Made by a program: the position numbers and the translations under genes | In this document: piece after piece, positions 1 through 8,721 of the stretch | Layout of the letters: each line of letters opens with the position of its first letter | How positions within the stretch are numbered: position 1 is the stretch's first letter | DNA from: Chitinophaga caseinilytica | GTDB lineage: Bacteria > Bacteroidota > Bacteroidia > Chitinophagales > Chitinophagaceae | Direction of reading: 5' to 3' | Length of the DNA: 64,000 bases | Assembly: GCF_038396765.1 (NCBI RefSeq) | Contig: NZ_CP150096.1 | Span: forward strand, 4,013,001 to 4,077,000 | Notes under the pieces: model-generated | What the model was told of the DNA's origin: nothing | Database searches by the model: none | What the model saw: the letters and a program-made list of their open reading frames with translations, nothing else

Positions 1-182
<182 letters not shown>

Positions 183-1490
183 CTAGGCGTGCAGGTATTG
201 CGATGCGATTTGCTCTACCTGTTTGCGCACAGCCGGGATGGTCACCTTGGCGGTGATATCGAACGCGAACGCTTTCACGAGCAGGTTGCGGGCTTCCGCT
301 TCGCCGATGCCGCGGGCGCGCAGGTAAAACAGCGCGTCGTCGCTCACCTGGCCGATCGTACAACCGTGGCTGCATTTCACGTCGTCCGCGAAAATTTCCA
401 GCTGCGGTTTGGTGTAGATCGCTGCGTCAGGACTGATCACCAGGTTGTTGTTTTGCTGGAAAGCGTTGGTTTTCTGCGCATCTTCATGCACATAGATCTT
501 TCCGTTGAACACGCCGGTGGCTTTGTCCATCAGTACGCCGCGGTACAGTTCGTTGCTTTCGCAGTGGGGCATGCGGTGGTCGACAGACGTGTGGTTGTCG
601 ATCAGCTGGCTGCCGGCTGCGATATAGAAGCCGTACATGTGCGTTTCGGTCCTTTCCTCGTCCAGCGAAATGTTGAGATTATTGCGGACGAAGTCGGAAT
701 CGGTGAGGGTGAAAGTATAGTTGTTATAGAGGCTTTTGCCTTTCTGTTCCACCAGGTTCTGGTTGATGAAACGGAGTTGGCTGCCGCCGGTCTGTAACTG
801 GTATTGGCTCAGTTGGGCGCGTTCCGAAACGATGGATTCGGTAACGCTGTTGATCACCACGTTATCGGTAAGACCGATACCCGCGGCCGATTCCACGATC
901 TGCACGGAAGCGCCTTCGTTCACGACCACGAGGTGGCGGGGATTGAAGAGGCGGGGCTGATCGGCGAGGTAGAGGTGTACCACCTGGATGGGTTGTTCTA
1001 CCTGTGCTTTGGCTTTCACTTCGATGAACAGGCCGTCATTGAAAAGGGCGGCGTTCAGCTGCGCGAAATGAAACTCGGCGATCTTGGGGCTTTGGTGGAA
1101 ATAACGTTCCACGGCGGGCTGCGAACCGGCTTCGCTCATTTTGCTCACGGTCACCTGTGTGGCGGGCGGCAATTGGGAAAGATGGGCTTGCAATACGCCG
1201 TTTACGAGCACGAGGCGGTAAGTGTCGGGGAGGAGCAGGCCGGTGGCTTCGAGCTGCGCGGCCGTCACTTCCGGTACTTCCGGCAGGGTAACCTGGATGT
1301 CGTTCTTGAAAAACGGCACTACATTGGTGTATTTCCAGTCTTCCACTTTTACCGTCGGGATGCCGCCGAGGGCGAGGAACTGTTTCAGTGCCGCTTCCCG
1401 GCCGGTGAACCAGCCATTGGCGGAAAACTGCGCGCCAAAAAGCGCGGGCAATGCCTCGTTGAATGATATATTTTTAGTTGCGGTCGTCAT
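183..1490 (-). CDS. sufD: Fe-S cluster assembly protein SufD
   Basis: A 435-residue protein of the SufB/SufD beta-helix family. It is the partner of SufB in the SufBC2D scaffold on which nascent Fe-S clusters are built in the cytoplasm. The C-terminal part carries DDVKCSHGCTIGQVSDDALF, including the SHG histidine that in the family (His360 of E. coli SufD) lies at the SufB-SufD interface where the cluster forms. Length is normal for SufD. It begins 3 bases after sufC, which indicates translational coupling, and is followed by sufS. Gene order B-C-D-S is the usual Bacteroidota arrangement. No sign of damage is seen. Confidence 0.95.
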   Translation of the reverse strand: MTTATKNISFNEALPALFGAQFSANGWFTGREAALKQFLALGGIPTVKVEDWKYTNVVPFFKNDIQVTLPEVPEVTAAQLEATGLLLPDTYRLVLVNGVLQAHLSQLPPATQVTVSKMSEAGSQPAVERYFHQSPKIAEFHFAQLNAALFNDGLFIEVKAKAQVEQPIQVVHLYLADQPRLFNPRHLVVVNEGASVQIVESAAGIGLTDNVVINSVTESIVSERAQLSQYQLQTGGSQLRFINQNLVEQKGKSLYNNYTFTLTDSDFVRNNLNISLDEERTETHMYGFYIAAGSQLIDNHTSVDHRMPHCESNELYRGVLMDKATGVFNGKIYVHEDAQKTNAFQQNNNLVISPDAAIYTKPQLEIFADDVKCSHGCTIGQVSDDALFYLRARGIGEAEARNLLVKAFAFDITAKVTIPAVRKQVEQIASQYLHA

Positions 1491-1493
1491 GTG

Positions 1494-2261
<768 letters not shown>

Positions 2262-2278
2262 CTCTTTGTGTTTATAGG

Positions 2279-3724
2279 TTATCCTACACTGCCTTCCAGC
2301 GTGATGGATAATAATTTTTGCGCTTCCACGGCAAATTCCATGGGCAGCTGGTTCAATACTTCTTTTGCGTAACCGTTCACGATCATGTTCACGGCCTGTT
2401 CATTGTCAATGCCACGCTGATTGAGGTAAAACACCTGGTCTTCCCCGATCTTGGACGTGGTGGCTTCGTGTTCCACCATCGCCGAGTTGTTTTTGGACTC
2501 GATGTAGGGGAAGGTATGCGCGCCGCAACGGTCGCCGATCAGCAGGGAATCGCACTGGGTAAAGTTACGGGCGTTGGTGGCGTTGGGGCCTACCTTCACC
2601 AGGCCGCGGTAGGTATTGTGGCCGTGGCCGGCGGAGATACCTTTCGAAATGATGCGGCTTTTGGTGTTTTTCCCGATGTGGACCATCTTGGTACCGGTAT
2701 CTGCCACCTGTTTGTTGGCGGTAACGGCCACGGAGTAGAACTCACCGATGGAATTATCGCCCTGGAGGATAACGCCGGGGTATTTCCAGGTGATGGCGGA
2801 GCCGGTTTCCACCTGCGTCCAGGAGATCTTGGAGCTTTTGCCCTTGCAGATCCCACGTTTGGTCACGAAGTTGTAGATACCGCCTTTCCCGTCTTTATCG
2901 CCGGGATACCAGTTCTGAACGGTAGAATATTTGATTTCCGCATGGTCCAGGGCGATGAGCTCCACCACGGCTGCGTGCAGCTGGTTTTCGTCGCGCATGG
3001 GAGCGGTGCAGCCTTCGAGGTAGCTCACGTAGGAGTTGTCGTCTGCGATGATGAGCGTACGCTCGAACTGCCCGGTATTTTTCGCGTTGATGCGGAAATA
3101 GGTAGACAGTTCCATGGGGCAGCGAACGCCTTTGGGAATATATACGAACGATCCGTCGGAGAAAACGGCGGAGTTCAGTGCGGCGTAAATATTGTCGGAT
3201 TGGGGTACCACGGTGCCGAGGTACTTCTTCACCAGCTCGGGATGTTCCTGAACGGCTTCGCCGAAGGAGCAGAAAATGATCCCCAGCTCATGAAGCTGCG
3301 CCTTGAAGGTGGTAGCCACCGAAATGGAGTCGAACACCGCGTCTACCGCTACGCCCGACAGCATCTTCTGTTCTTCCAGCGGGATGCCGAGCTTTTCGAA
3401 GGTGCGGAGCAGTTCGGGGTCCACCTCGTCGAGGCTGTTGTACTTCACCTTGTTCTTCGGTGCGGCATAATAGGAAACCGCCTGGAAGTCAACTTCCGGC
3501 AATTTGAAATTCTGCCAGTTGGGCATAGTCAGTTTCTGGAAAAGCTGGAACCCCTTCAGCCGCCATTCCAGCAGCCATTCCGGCTCCTCCTTCTTGGCGG
3601 AAATGAAGCGGATGATGTCCTCGTTGAGGCCCGGGGGCGCAATATCCATTTCGATCTGCGTCTCAAACCCGAACTCGTACTCACGGCCTGCCAGTTCCTG
3701 TAATATGTCTTGTTCTGCGCTCAT
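2279..3724 (-). CDS. sufB: Fe-S cluster assembly scaffold protein SufB
   Basis: A 481-residue scaffold subunit, first gene of the suf operon. The C-terminal beta-helix contains [20 protein letters not shown]. The Cys in GDRCGAHT corresponds to the essential cluster-assembly cysteine of the family (Cys405 of E. coli SufB). This is followed by [18 protein letters not shown], a highly conserved SufB stretch. The chosen ATG at 3724 gives the usual N-terminus. The leader is about 95 nt if the -7 element at 3825-3832 is used, and includes a tRNA 3'-end fragment. The divergent SufR-like gene at 3946 is the probable regulator. Confidence 0.97.
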   Translation of the reverse strand: MSAEQDILQELAGREYEFGFETQIEMDIAPPGLNEDIIRFISAKKEEPEWLLEWRLKGFQLFQKLTMPNWQNFKLPEVDFQAVSYYAAPKNKVKYNSLDEVDPELLRTFEKLGIPLEEQKMLSGVAVDAVFDSISVATTFKAQLHELGIIFCSFGEAVQEHPELVKKYLGTVVPQSDNIYAALNSAVFSDGSFVYIPKGVRCPMELSTYFRINAKNTGQFERTLIIADDNSYVSYLEGCTAPMRDENQLHAAVVELIALDHAEIKYSTVQNWYPGDKDGKGGIYNFVTKRGICKGKSSKISWTQVETGSAITWKYPGVILQGDNSIGEFYSVAVTANKQVADTGTKMVHIGKNTKSRIISKGISAGHGHNTYRGLVKVGPNATNARNFTQCDSLLIGDRCGAHTFPYIESKNNSAMVEHEATTSKIGEDQVFYLNQRGIDNEQAVNMIVNGYAKEVLNQLPMEFAVEAQKLLSITLEGSVG

Positions 3725-3776
3725 AATAATTATATACTCTACTAATCAGTTATTTCGAATTAACTTTGCGGGCCGG

Positions 3777-3812
3777 TCGGGATGACAGGATTCGAACCTG
3801 CGACCTCCCGGC
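3777..3812 (-). other. tRNA 3'-end fragment (tRNA-Pro-like) in the suf leader
   Basis: Read on the minus strand, the segment contains variable-loop-like GGTC, a T arm (GCAGG, loop TTCGAAT, CCTGT), then CATCCCG plus A as the 3' acceptor strand and discriminator base. Bases upstream do not fold into an anticodon arm pairing with it, and no matching 5' acceptor strand (CGGGATG) is present, so the 5' half is missing. CATCCCGA is the 3' end expected of a tRNA-Pro in related bacteria; the isotype is an inference. Such 3' fragments are classic leftovers of site-specific integration at a tRNA gene. It could also act as a tRNA-like structure in the leader RNA. Confidence 0.7.
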
Positions 3813-3824
3813 CTTTACCAAGTG

Positions 3825-3832
3825 CAAAGATA
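3825..3832 (-). promoter_or_regulatory. Probable -7 element of the suf operon promoter
   Basis: The minus strand reads TATCTTTG, a perfect match to the Bacteroidota -7 consensus TAnnTTTG. It lies about 95 bases before the sufB start. No clear TTG -33 element is seen at the expected 19-21 base distance, which would fit a promoter needing regulation, but is weak evidence. Confidence 0.5.
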
Positions 3833-3896
3833 GCGTGCTGAAAGCGGTAATCCTCATCACTGGCCTATTTTCAAACTTTTCCGCTAATTTATTTGC

Positions 3897-3925
3897 TTGA
3901 AATCCCGACAAAGTTACGATATTTG
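3897..3925 (+). promoter_or_regulatory. Probable promoter of the SufR-like gene
   Basis: TTG at 3897-3899 is followed after 18 bases by GATATTTG (7 of 8 to TAnnTTTG). A start about 7 bases further on leaves a short leader before the TTG start codon at 3946. The two divergent promoters are close enough for one bound SufR-like dimer to affect both. Confidence 0.45.
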
Positions 3926-3945
3926 CGAATAAAGCAAGTAAAAAC

Positions 3946-4605
3946 TTGGATAATTATAAGGCACATCATACCTCTTCTGCAGACCGGCTGTTACTGCTGC
4001 TCAAAACGAAAGGCCCCCTTACCACCGGGGCAGTTTCCGTTGAGCTGGGCATAACGGCTGAGGGCGCCCGGCAACAGCTCCAGAAGCTGGCCGAAGAAGG
4101 CTGGGTGCTGTTTGAGTCCATTTCCCGCGGAGTGGGCCGCCCATCGCTAGTCTGGAGCATCTCCGACAAAGGGAACCGCCGGTTCCCGGATACCCATGCC
4201 GAACTTACCGTCCAACTTATAGATACTATTCGTGATGTATTAGGTGCTGAAGCCCTGAATAATGTGATTTCCGCCCGGGAGTACAAGGTACTTTTGCGGT
4301 ATTACGATGTATTAAAGGAGGAAGAAGGGTTGGAGGCGAAAGTCCGCAAGTTCGCGGAGCTCCGCTCGCGCGACGGCTACCTGGCCGAATATCGCCGGGA
4401 GGGCGACGGCTGTTTTGTCATGATCGAGAACCATTGTCCCATTTGTGCAGCAGCTACCGCCTGCCACGACATCTGCAAGGTGGAATTGCAGACCTTCCAG
4501 CAGATTTTCCGGGAATGGGGGACGATCGAGCGGCTCGACCATGTCCTCGAAGGCGCGCGCCATTGCGCATACCGCATTACACCGGCCACACACATCGCCG
4601 GATAA
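3946..4605 (+). CDS. SufR-like Fe-S cluster-sensing transcriptional regulator
   Basis: A 219-residue regulator with a winged helix at about residues 11-70 (ITAEGARQQLQKLAEEGWV is the recognition part) and a C-terminal cysteine cluster: C156, then C164 and C167 in ENHCPICAA, C173, C177 and C207. The order NHCPICAAA...C...H-x-LEGARHCAYRI matches SufR, in which three of these cysteines bind a cluster and the loaded protein represses the suf operon. The start codon is TTG at 3946; it gives the expected short N-terminus. It sits divergently next to sufBCDS, which fits a role as its repressor. The cluster-binding function is known for cyanobacterial and actinobacterial SufR and is inferred here. 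Confidence 0.85.
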   Translation: MDNYKAHHTSSADRLLLLLKTKGPLTTGAVSVELGITAEGARQQLQKLAEEGWVLFESISRGVGRPSLVWSISDKGNRRFPDTHAELTVQLIDTIRDVLGAEALNNVISAREYKVLLRYYDVLKEEEGLEAKVRKFAELRSRDGYLAEYRREGDGCFVMIENHCPICAAATACHDICKVELQTFQQIFREWGTIERLDHVLEGARHCAYRITPATHIAG

Positions 4606-4619
4606 TCCCTTAATTATTC

Positions 4620-5048
4620 AGTAAGAAAGAAAGATCGAAACGATGGTTGCCCGGTTGGGCAGGATCGTACAGTTTGTTCGCCTGTTATATATTCTACTAT
4701 TTCTCAGCAAAGAATGAAAGATCGAAACGATGGTTGCCCGGTTGGGCAGGATCGTACCGTACGCCCGTCTGCGTAACTTCCGCTATTTCTCAGCAAAGAA
4801 AGATCGAATCGATGGTTGTCCGGCTGTGCTGAATTGTAGCGTATGCGTATGTCTGCCTATTGTAATTTCTGCTTTGTTTCAGCAAAAAAGAAAGACTGAA
4901 ACAATGGTTGGCAGACTGGGGTAGGATCGTGCCGTATGCGTGCCTGTTGTATCTTCCACTGTTTCTCAGCAAAAAAGTAAGATCGAAACGATGGCTGCCC
5001 GGTTGGGCAGGATCGTACCAGATGCGTATGCGTGCCTGTTGCAACAGG
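4620..5048. repeat. Five-unit tandem direct repeat, period 86-89 bp
   Basis: Units begin at 4620, 4706, 4792, 4881 and 4968 and are 86, 86, 89, 87 and ~81 bp long. Each carries GATCGAAACGATGG, then CCCGGTTGGGCAGGATCGTA or a close variant, and ends in a TTTCTCAGCAAA-like stretch. Units 1, 2 and 5 are the most alike; units 3 and 4 have diverged. On the minus strand each unit encodes a version of the C-terminal segment of the gene starting at 5335 (YDPAQPG-N/S-HRFDLSFL). Two units are not multiples of three. The units adjoin with no unique spacers, so this is not a CRISPR array. Confidence 0.9.
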
Positions 5049-5335
5049 TACAAATGCAGGGCTTGCGGGTCGATATGCAATGCCTCGCTCATAAAATGAT
5101 GCGTTTTTCCTTGCACCTCCGCGTTGCACCGGATATAGGCCTGTTGCCGCGTTTCCATGTACGGGGTCGTTGTGTCAAAGGACGCTCGCGTGTTGGAAGT
5201 GTCGAGGATGGCGGTGCCGGCACCGACCGTGCATGCGCCCGGAAGAACGTACAATTCTTTCCAGCGGTCAGGCAAAGGTTCCACGTCCGGCATCCCGGTG
5301 CGCTTTTTCAGCAGCTGCAATAATTTTTTGAACAT
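4790..5335 (-). CDS. Unknown small protein whose C-terminus is built from tandem repeats
   Basis: A 181-residue frame with no recognised family. Residues 1-96 are unique sequence; residues ~97-181 are translated repeat units read in shifting frames. The native tail is probably YDPAQPGNHRFDLSFLLNN, which is encoded by the last repeat unit and ends at a stop at 4610-4612. That stop is exactly in frame with the start at 5335 (242 codons in all), but indels within the middle units create an earlier stop at 4790. The ancestral protein was therefore likely ~125 residues, ending in a (Y)DPxxPxxxxFDLSFL motif, before its 3' end was amplified. No signal peptide or membrane segment is seen. It starts 6 bases after the membrane protein at 5342-5551 and probably shares its mRNA. 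Confidence 0.6.
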   Translation of the reverse strand: MFKKLLQLLKKRTGMPDVEPLPDRWKELYVLPGACTVGAGTAILDTSNTRASFDTTTPYMETRQQAYIRCNAEVQGKTHHFMSEALHIDPQALHLYLLQQARIRIWYDPAQPGSHRFDLTFLLRNSGRYNRHAYGTILPQSANHCFSLSFLLKQSRNYNRQTYAYATIQHSRTTIDSIFLC

Positions 5336-5341
5336 CAGCGC

Positions 5342-5551
5342 TTACCGGCGTTGTTTTGCGGCAGCGAGTTTTTCCTTCACCAGGGAGAAAATGAAAAAGG
5401 AGAATCCGATCAGCATAACGGGCATCGCAAATGCACCGATCTGCGACATCACGTCCGCATTATTCCAGTGATTGATTCTGAAAGCTGCGCTGATCACGAC
5501 TACTAAAGTGGCAACGATGGTCAGGGAAAGTGATAATTTTTTCATGTGCAT
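5342..5551 (-). CDS. Small two-helix membrane protein
   Basis: A 69-residue protein with two hydrophobic segments, about residues 7-23 (LSLTIVATLVVVISAAF) and 38-58 (IGAFAMPVMLIGFSFFIFSLV), joined by a polar stretch RINHWNNAD. This shape recurs in Bacteroidota small proteins of unknown role and loosely resembles the membrane part of GldL, but there is no supporting context. Starts at 5551 or 5545 (two ATGs) are both possible. A TATATTTG element lies 34 bases upstream, and the next gene follows after 6 bases. Confidence 0.7.
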   Translation of the reverse strand: MHMKKLSLSLTIVATLVVVISAAFRINHWNNADVMSQIGAFAMPVMLIGFSFFIFSLVKEKLAAAKQRR

Positions 5552-5584
5552 GATTTCGGGTTAACGGCGAATGTTGCCGTGGAT

Positions 5585-5592
5585 CAAATATA
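5585..5592 (-). promoter_or_regulatory. -7 promoter element for the 5342-5551 / 4790-5335 pair
   Basis: The minus strand reads TATATTTG, a full match to TAnnTTTG, 34 bases before the ATG at 5551. The -33 position has GTTAG rather than a clean TTG. Confidence 0.5.
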
Positions 5593-5784
5593 GGGAATAA
5601 TTCATTCCACCCCTAACTTTTACGCCAGCACGAAAACTTCAGTTTCGGAAGGGCGTTTTCCGTTTTTGCATGGTTTAGGTTTCAATATACTTTACGGGTT
5701 GGTCGCAAGTTGTTCATTTTCAAGTTGATTATGTATTGGCACGCATCCGGCATCCGCTTTGGCATACTGTCCGAAAATTGGATC

Positions 5785-5910
5785 ATGCCTACACATCGTG
5801 TATACCGCAAGCCGGTGCCTCCGCCGAAAAACAAGTGGATGTATTATGTGATCGCCGGTTCCTTCGCTCTGTCGGTCCTCATCCAGATCATCATTCAACT
5901 TACCCATTGA
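5785..5910 (+). CDS. 41-residue single-pass membrane protein
   Basis: From the ATG at 5785: a basic, proline-rich head (HRVYRKPVPPPKNKW) followed by one hydrophobic helix (YYVIAGSFALSVLIQIIIQL). An in-frame ATG exists further upstream at 5731, but the 5785 start gives a compact positive-inside membrane protein. The stop is 2 bases before the next ATG at 5913, suggesting co-expression. Function unknown. Confidence 0.5.
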   Translation: MPTHRVYRKPVPPPKNKWMYYVIAGSFALSVLIQIIIQLTH

Positions 5911-5912
5911 TC

Positions 5913-6284
5913 ATGCTCAATACTTACGAAGTTCCGGCGCTGATAGAAGACGCGTTGCCGGAACTGCACAAACCCTTGCGTCAATTCCCCGCCATTTTTC
6001 ATTTGTATGAAACAATGGAATGCCTCCGCGACCACACGCTCCGCCAATGGCGCGATCAGAACTTCCCGGCGCTGGAGAAATGCCTCCGTGTCGCCGGAAG
6101 GCTGTACGAACGCGGCAACCAGCGCGTCCGCGATGCGGTGGAGCGGATCATCGTTCCGGGGATTTCCCATGCGGAAGTCAGCGGACAGGCCGGCCGCATC
6201 CGGCTGTTTTCGCTCGTGCCCGCACCGCTGTACAATCTTTTCATACGTGAACATCTCAACCCGGAAGATCATGCACGCTCATAA
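5913..6284 (+). CDS. Unknown helical cytoplasmic protein (DUF7674-like)
   Basis: A 123-residue protein with no signal peptide or membrane segment. The central stretch PALEKCLRVAGRLYERGNQRVRDAVERIIVPGI is a helical pattern (counts of a load per carrier, with RLYERGN and a following VxxA) that resembles small Bacteroidota proteins grouped as DUF7674; this assignment is from memory and tentative. Its stop overlaps the start of the acetyltransferase gene by 14 bases, so the two are likely translated together. Confidence 0.6.
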   Translation: MLNTYEVPALIEDALPELHKPLRQFPAIFHLYETMECLRDHTLRQWRDQNFPALEKCLRVAGRLYERGNQRVRDAVERIIVPGISHAEVSGQAGRIRLFSLVPAPLYNLFIREHLNPEDHARS

Positions 6285-6864
6285 CACACCGTCCACCCCG
6301 GAAGCGGAGCCTCCCGTCATCTTCGAAGTGCGCACCGCCACGCTGGCAGACGCGCGCTTCGCCAGCCTTATCGCCGAAACCATCAGTACTTCCGCAAAAG
6401 CCCGCGGAACGGGCATTGCAGGCCGCACACCGGAGATGGTCCGCGGCAAGATCGCGCAGGGGAAGGCGGTCATAGCACTGACGGCCGACGGTGAATGGGC
6501 CGGTTTCGCCTACATCGAAACCTGGGAAGGAGGGAAGTTCGTTTCCAACAGCGGCCTCATCGTGCGGCCGGAGTTCCGGGGCATGGGCGTGGCCGCGGCC
6601 GTGAAACAGGCGGTTTTCCAACTGGGCCGGCAATTGTACCCCAACGCCGGGATCATCTCCATCACCACCTCCGCTGCGGTGATGAAATTGAACAGCAGAC
6701 TGGGTTTCAGACCGGTTTCCTTTGCGGAGATCACGCAGGACGATGCCTTCTGGGAAGGCTGTCGCAGCTGCGCCAACCACGGCATCCTCTGCGCGAAGGA
6801 GCGCCGCGTTTGCCTCTGTACGGCATTGCTGTACGATCCCGCAGAAAATGAAAACCCCGCCTAG
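6271..6864 (+). CDS. GNAT acetyltransferase of the type linked to Bacteroidota arginine clusters
   Basis: A 197-residue GNAT-fold enzyme expected to move acetyl from acetyl-CoA to an amine. The N-terminus has SAKARGTGIAGR. The middle has SNSGLIVRPEFRGMGVAAAVKQA, containing the acetyl-CoA-binding R-x-x-G-x-G/A-type loop. The end has FWEGCRSCANHGIL and KERRVCLCTALLYDP. These three blocks are those of the acetyltransferase that sits beside argG in many Bacteroidota arginine operons and is thought to take part in acetylated arginine precursors. Here no arg genes are near. Start at 6271 chosen because the frame before it lies inside the overlapping upstream gene. Confidence 0.75.
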   Translation: MHAHNTPSTPEAEPPVIFEVRTATLADARFASLIAETISTSAKARGTGIAGRTPEMVRGKIAQGKAVIALTADGEWAGFAYIETWEGGKFVSNSGLIVRPEFRGMGVAAAVKQAVFQLGRQLYPNAGIISITTSAAVMKLNSRLGFRPVSFAEITQDDAFWEGCRSCANHGILCAKERRVCLCTALLYDPAENENPA

Positions 6865-6931
6865 TGATCGTTGCAGAAACGAAAAAACGGAAACGGATTT
6901 ATGTATCTTCATGCAGTAAATCCCACACTAC

Positions 6932-8671
6932 ATGAAGTTCCCTGCCTGTTTTACCGGGGCCTTGCTGATCGGCGCTTTTGCCATGGCGCAGGAAAATCCC
7001 GTCCGCCTCAACCAGTCCGGTTTTTATACCGCCGGGCCCAAACATGCGGTGGTCATGGGCCCGGTCCCTTCCGACTCATTTTTCATCACCACGCCAGACG
7101 GGAACGATACGGTATTCCGTGGTACGCTGCAACCCGAAATGATTTCGCGGTATTCGTCGTCGCGCACGCGCATGGCTGATTTCAGCGATCTGGAAATGAA
7201 AGGGCGCTTCGTGCTGCGGGTGCCGGGAATGGCGGTTTCGTATCCGTTCAATATCGGGGATGCACCCTATCACGACCTGGCGGCGGCGGTGTTGAAAGGG
7301 TTTTATTTCCAGCGGGCTTCCATGCCGCTGGACGCGCAATACGCCGGCAAATGGGCGCGCCCGGCCGGGCATCCGGATACGCGGGTGCTCGTCCATCCTT
7401 CCGCCGCAGACGGTAAAAGGCCGGCAGGCACAGTAATCGCTTCGCCCGGTGGATGGTACGATGCCGGCGACTATAACAAATACATCGTCAACTCCGGCAT
7501 TACCATGTATATGCTGCTGTCTGCCTACGAAGTTTTCCCTGCATACTTCGATCGGCTCAACGTCAATATTCCCGAAAGCGACAACGGCGTTCCTGATATC
7601 CTCGACGAATCGCTGTACAACCTACGCTGGATGCTGACCATGCAAGACCCCAACGACGGCGGCGTTTACCACAAATGCACCAACGCCGGATTCGATAAAA
7701 TGGTAATGCCGCACAACGCCACGCAGCCGAGGTACGTGGTGCAGAAAAGCAGCACCGCTACCTACGATTTTGCCGCCGTTATGGCAATGGCTTCGCGGAT
7801 TTACCTGCCGTTCGGAGATCAATTCCCGGGATTGGCGGATAGTTGTCGCCGGGCTGCGGTCCGCGCGTGGGACTGGGCCGAACAACACACCGGCGCCGCG
7901 TATCTGTACCGCCAGCAAGCGATCAACCGGACAATGAAACCCGCCATCCATACCGGCGAATATGGGGATGGGAATGCCGCCGATGAAAGGTTCTGGGCGT
8001 ATATGGAGCTGGTGACGGCCGTCGGCGGGCAAAAGTTCGACAGCATGGAAGAACTGTTTGCCGGACATGCGTTGCCGAACTGGTATACCGTGGAAACCCT
8101 CGGCCATTGGAGCGCTTATCGCCATCCTGCGAAGCCGCTCCACAAAAAGGGGATGGGTGAATTATTCATGCGGCAGGCCGATCAGCTCATCCGTGCGGCG
8201 GAAAAAAATGCGTTCGGTACCGTCATGGGACAAACGCCCGCGGATTTCACCTGGGGCGGCAATTCCAACGCGGCCACGCAGGGCATCCTGCTCGTGTACG
8301 CTTATCTCGCCAGCCAAAACCGCATTTATCTCGATCACGCCCTTTCCAACCTCGATTACCTGTTGGGCCGAAACGCAGCAGGGTATTGCTTTGTGACGGA
8401 CTTCGGGGAAAAGCGGCCCATGCATCCGCACCACCGCCCATCGGTTGCAGACGGGATAGCAGACCCCGTGCCGGGGCTCCTCGTGGGCGGCCCGAACATC
8501 CGGATGGAAGACGGTGGCAAGTATCCGTTCCGGGAAGCGGAAACGGCTTACGTAGACCGCGATAGCGCCTATGCATGCAACGAAATCGCCATCAACTGGA
8601 ACGCGCCGCTGGTATTCCTCGTGAACGCATTGGAAGCGTTGAAGGTGGAAGCGGGATATGTGAAGGAATGA
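6932..8671 (+). CDS. Secreted glycoside hydrolase family 9 (endoglucanase type)
   Basis: A 579-residue enzyme with a signal peptide (residues 1-19, ending AFAMAQ), an N-terminal immunoglobulin-like CelD-type domain (VRLNQSGFYTAGPKHAVV at ~24-41, to ~110), and a GH9 (alpha/alpha)6 barrel. GGWYDAGDYNKY at 173-184 holds the aspartates that act as base and nucleophile-water holders; YACNEIAINWNAP holds the acid Glu551. The family is inverting and cuts beta-1,4-glucans (cellulose, lichenan, mixed-link glucan, xyloglucan). Export is to the periplasm or surface. It stands alone, 2 kb upstream of the PUL beginning at 10.75 kb on the same strand, and may serve it, though a terminator separates them. 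Confidence 0.92.
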   Translation: MKFPACFTGALLIGAFAMAQENPVRLNQSGFYTAGPKHAVVMGPVPSDSFFITTPDGNDTVFRGTLQPEMISRYSSSRTRMADFSDLEMKGRFVLRVPGMAVSYPFNIGDAPYHDLAAAVLKGFYFQRASMPLDAQYAGKWARPAGHPDTRVLVHPSAADGKRPAGTVIASPGGWYDAGDYNKYIVNSGITMYMLLSAYEVFPAYFDRLNVNIPESDNGVPDILDESLYNLRWMLTMQDPNDGGVYHKCTNAGFDKMVMPHNATQPRYVVQKSSTATYDFAAVMAMASRIYLPFGDQFPGLADSCRRAAVRAWDWAEQHTGAAYLYRQQAINRTMKPAIHTGEYGDGNAADERFWAYMELVTAVGGQKFDSMEELFAGHALPNWYTVETLGHWSAYRHPAKPLHKKGMGELFMRQADQLIRAAEKNAFGTVMGQTPADFTWGGNSNAATQGILLVYAYLASQNRIYLDHALSNLDYLLGRNAAGYCFVTDFGEKRPMHPHHRPSVADGIADPVPGLLVGGPNIRMEDGGKYPFREAETAYVDRDSAYACNEIAINWNAPLVFLVNALEALKVEAGYVKE

Positions 8672-8696
8672 CGGCCGTCTTCAGATAAAAAAAACG

Positions 8697-8721
8697 AAAG
8701 CCGGGACCGCCGGCTTTTTTT
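8697..8721. terminator. Bidirectional intrinsic terminator
   Basis: AAAGCCGG and CCGGCTTT pair around a 5-base loop, followed by a T run on the plus strand and preceded by an A run that serves the minus strand. It lies between the convergent GH9 gene and the lipoprotein gene. Confidence 0.8.

Noticed and set aside
3777..3860. A complete tRNA gene next to sufB
   Set aside because: T arm and acceptor 3' strand are there, but no pairing anticodon arm, D arm or 5' acceptor strand could be found, although TTGGTAA resembles a threonine anticodon loop by chance.
4620..5048. Possible CRISPR array
   Set aside because: Units of 86-89 bp adjoin directly with no unique spacers and translate to copies of the neighbouring protein's tail; no cas genes.
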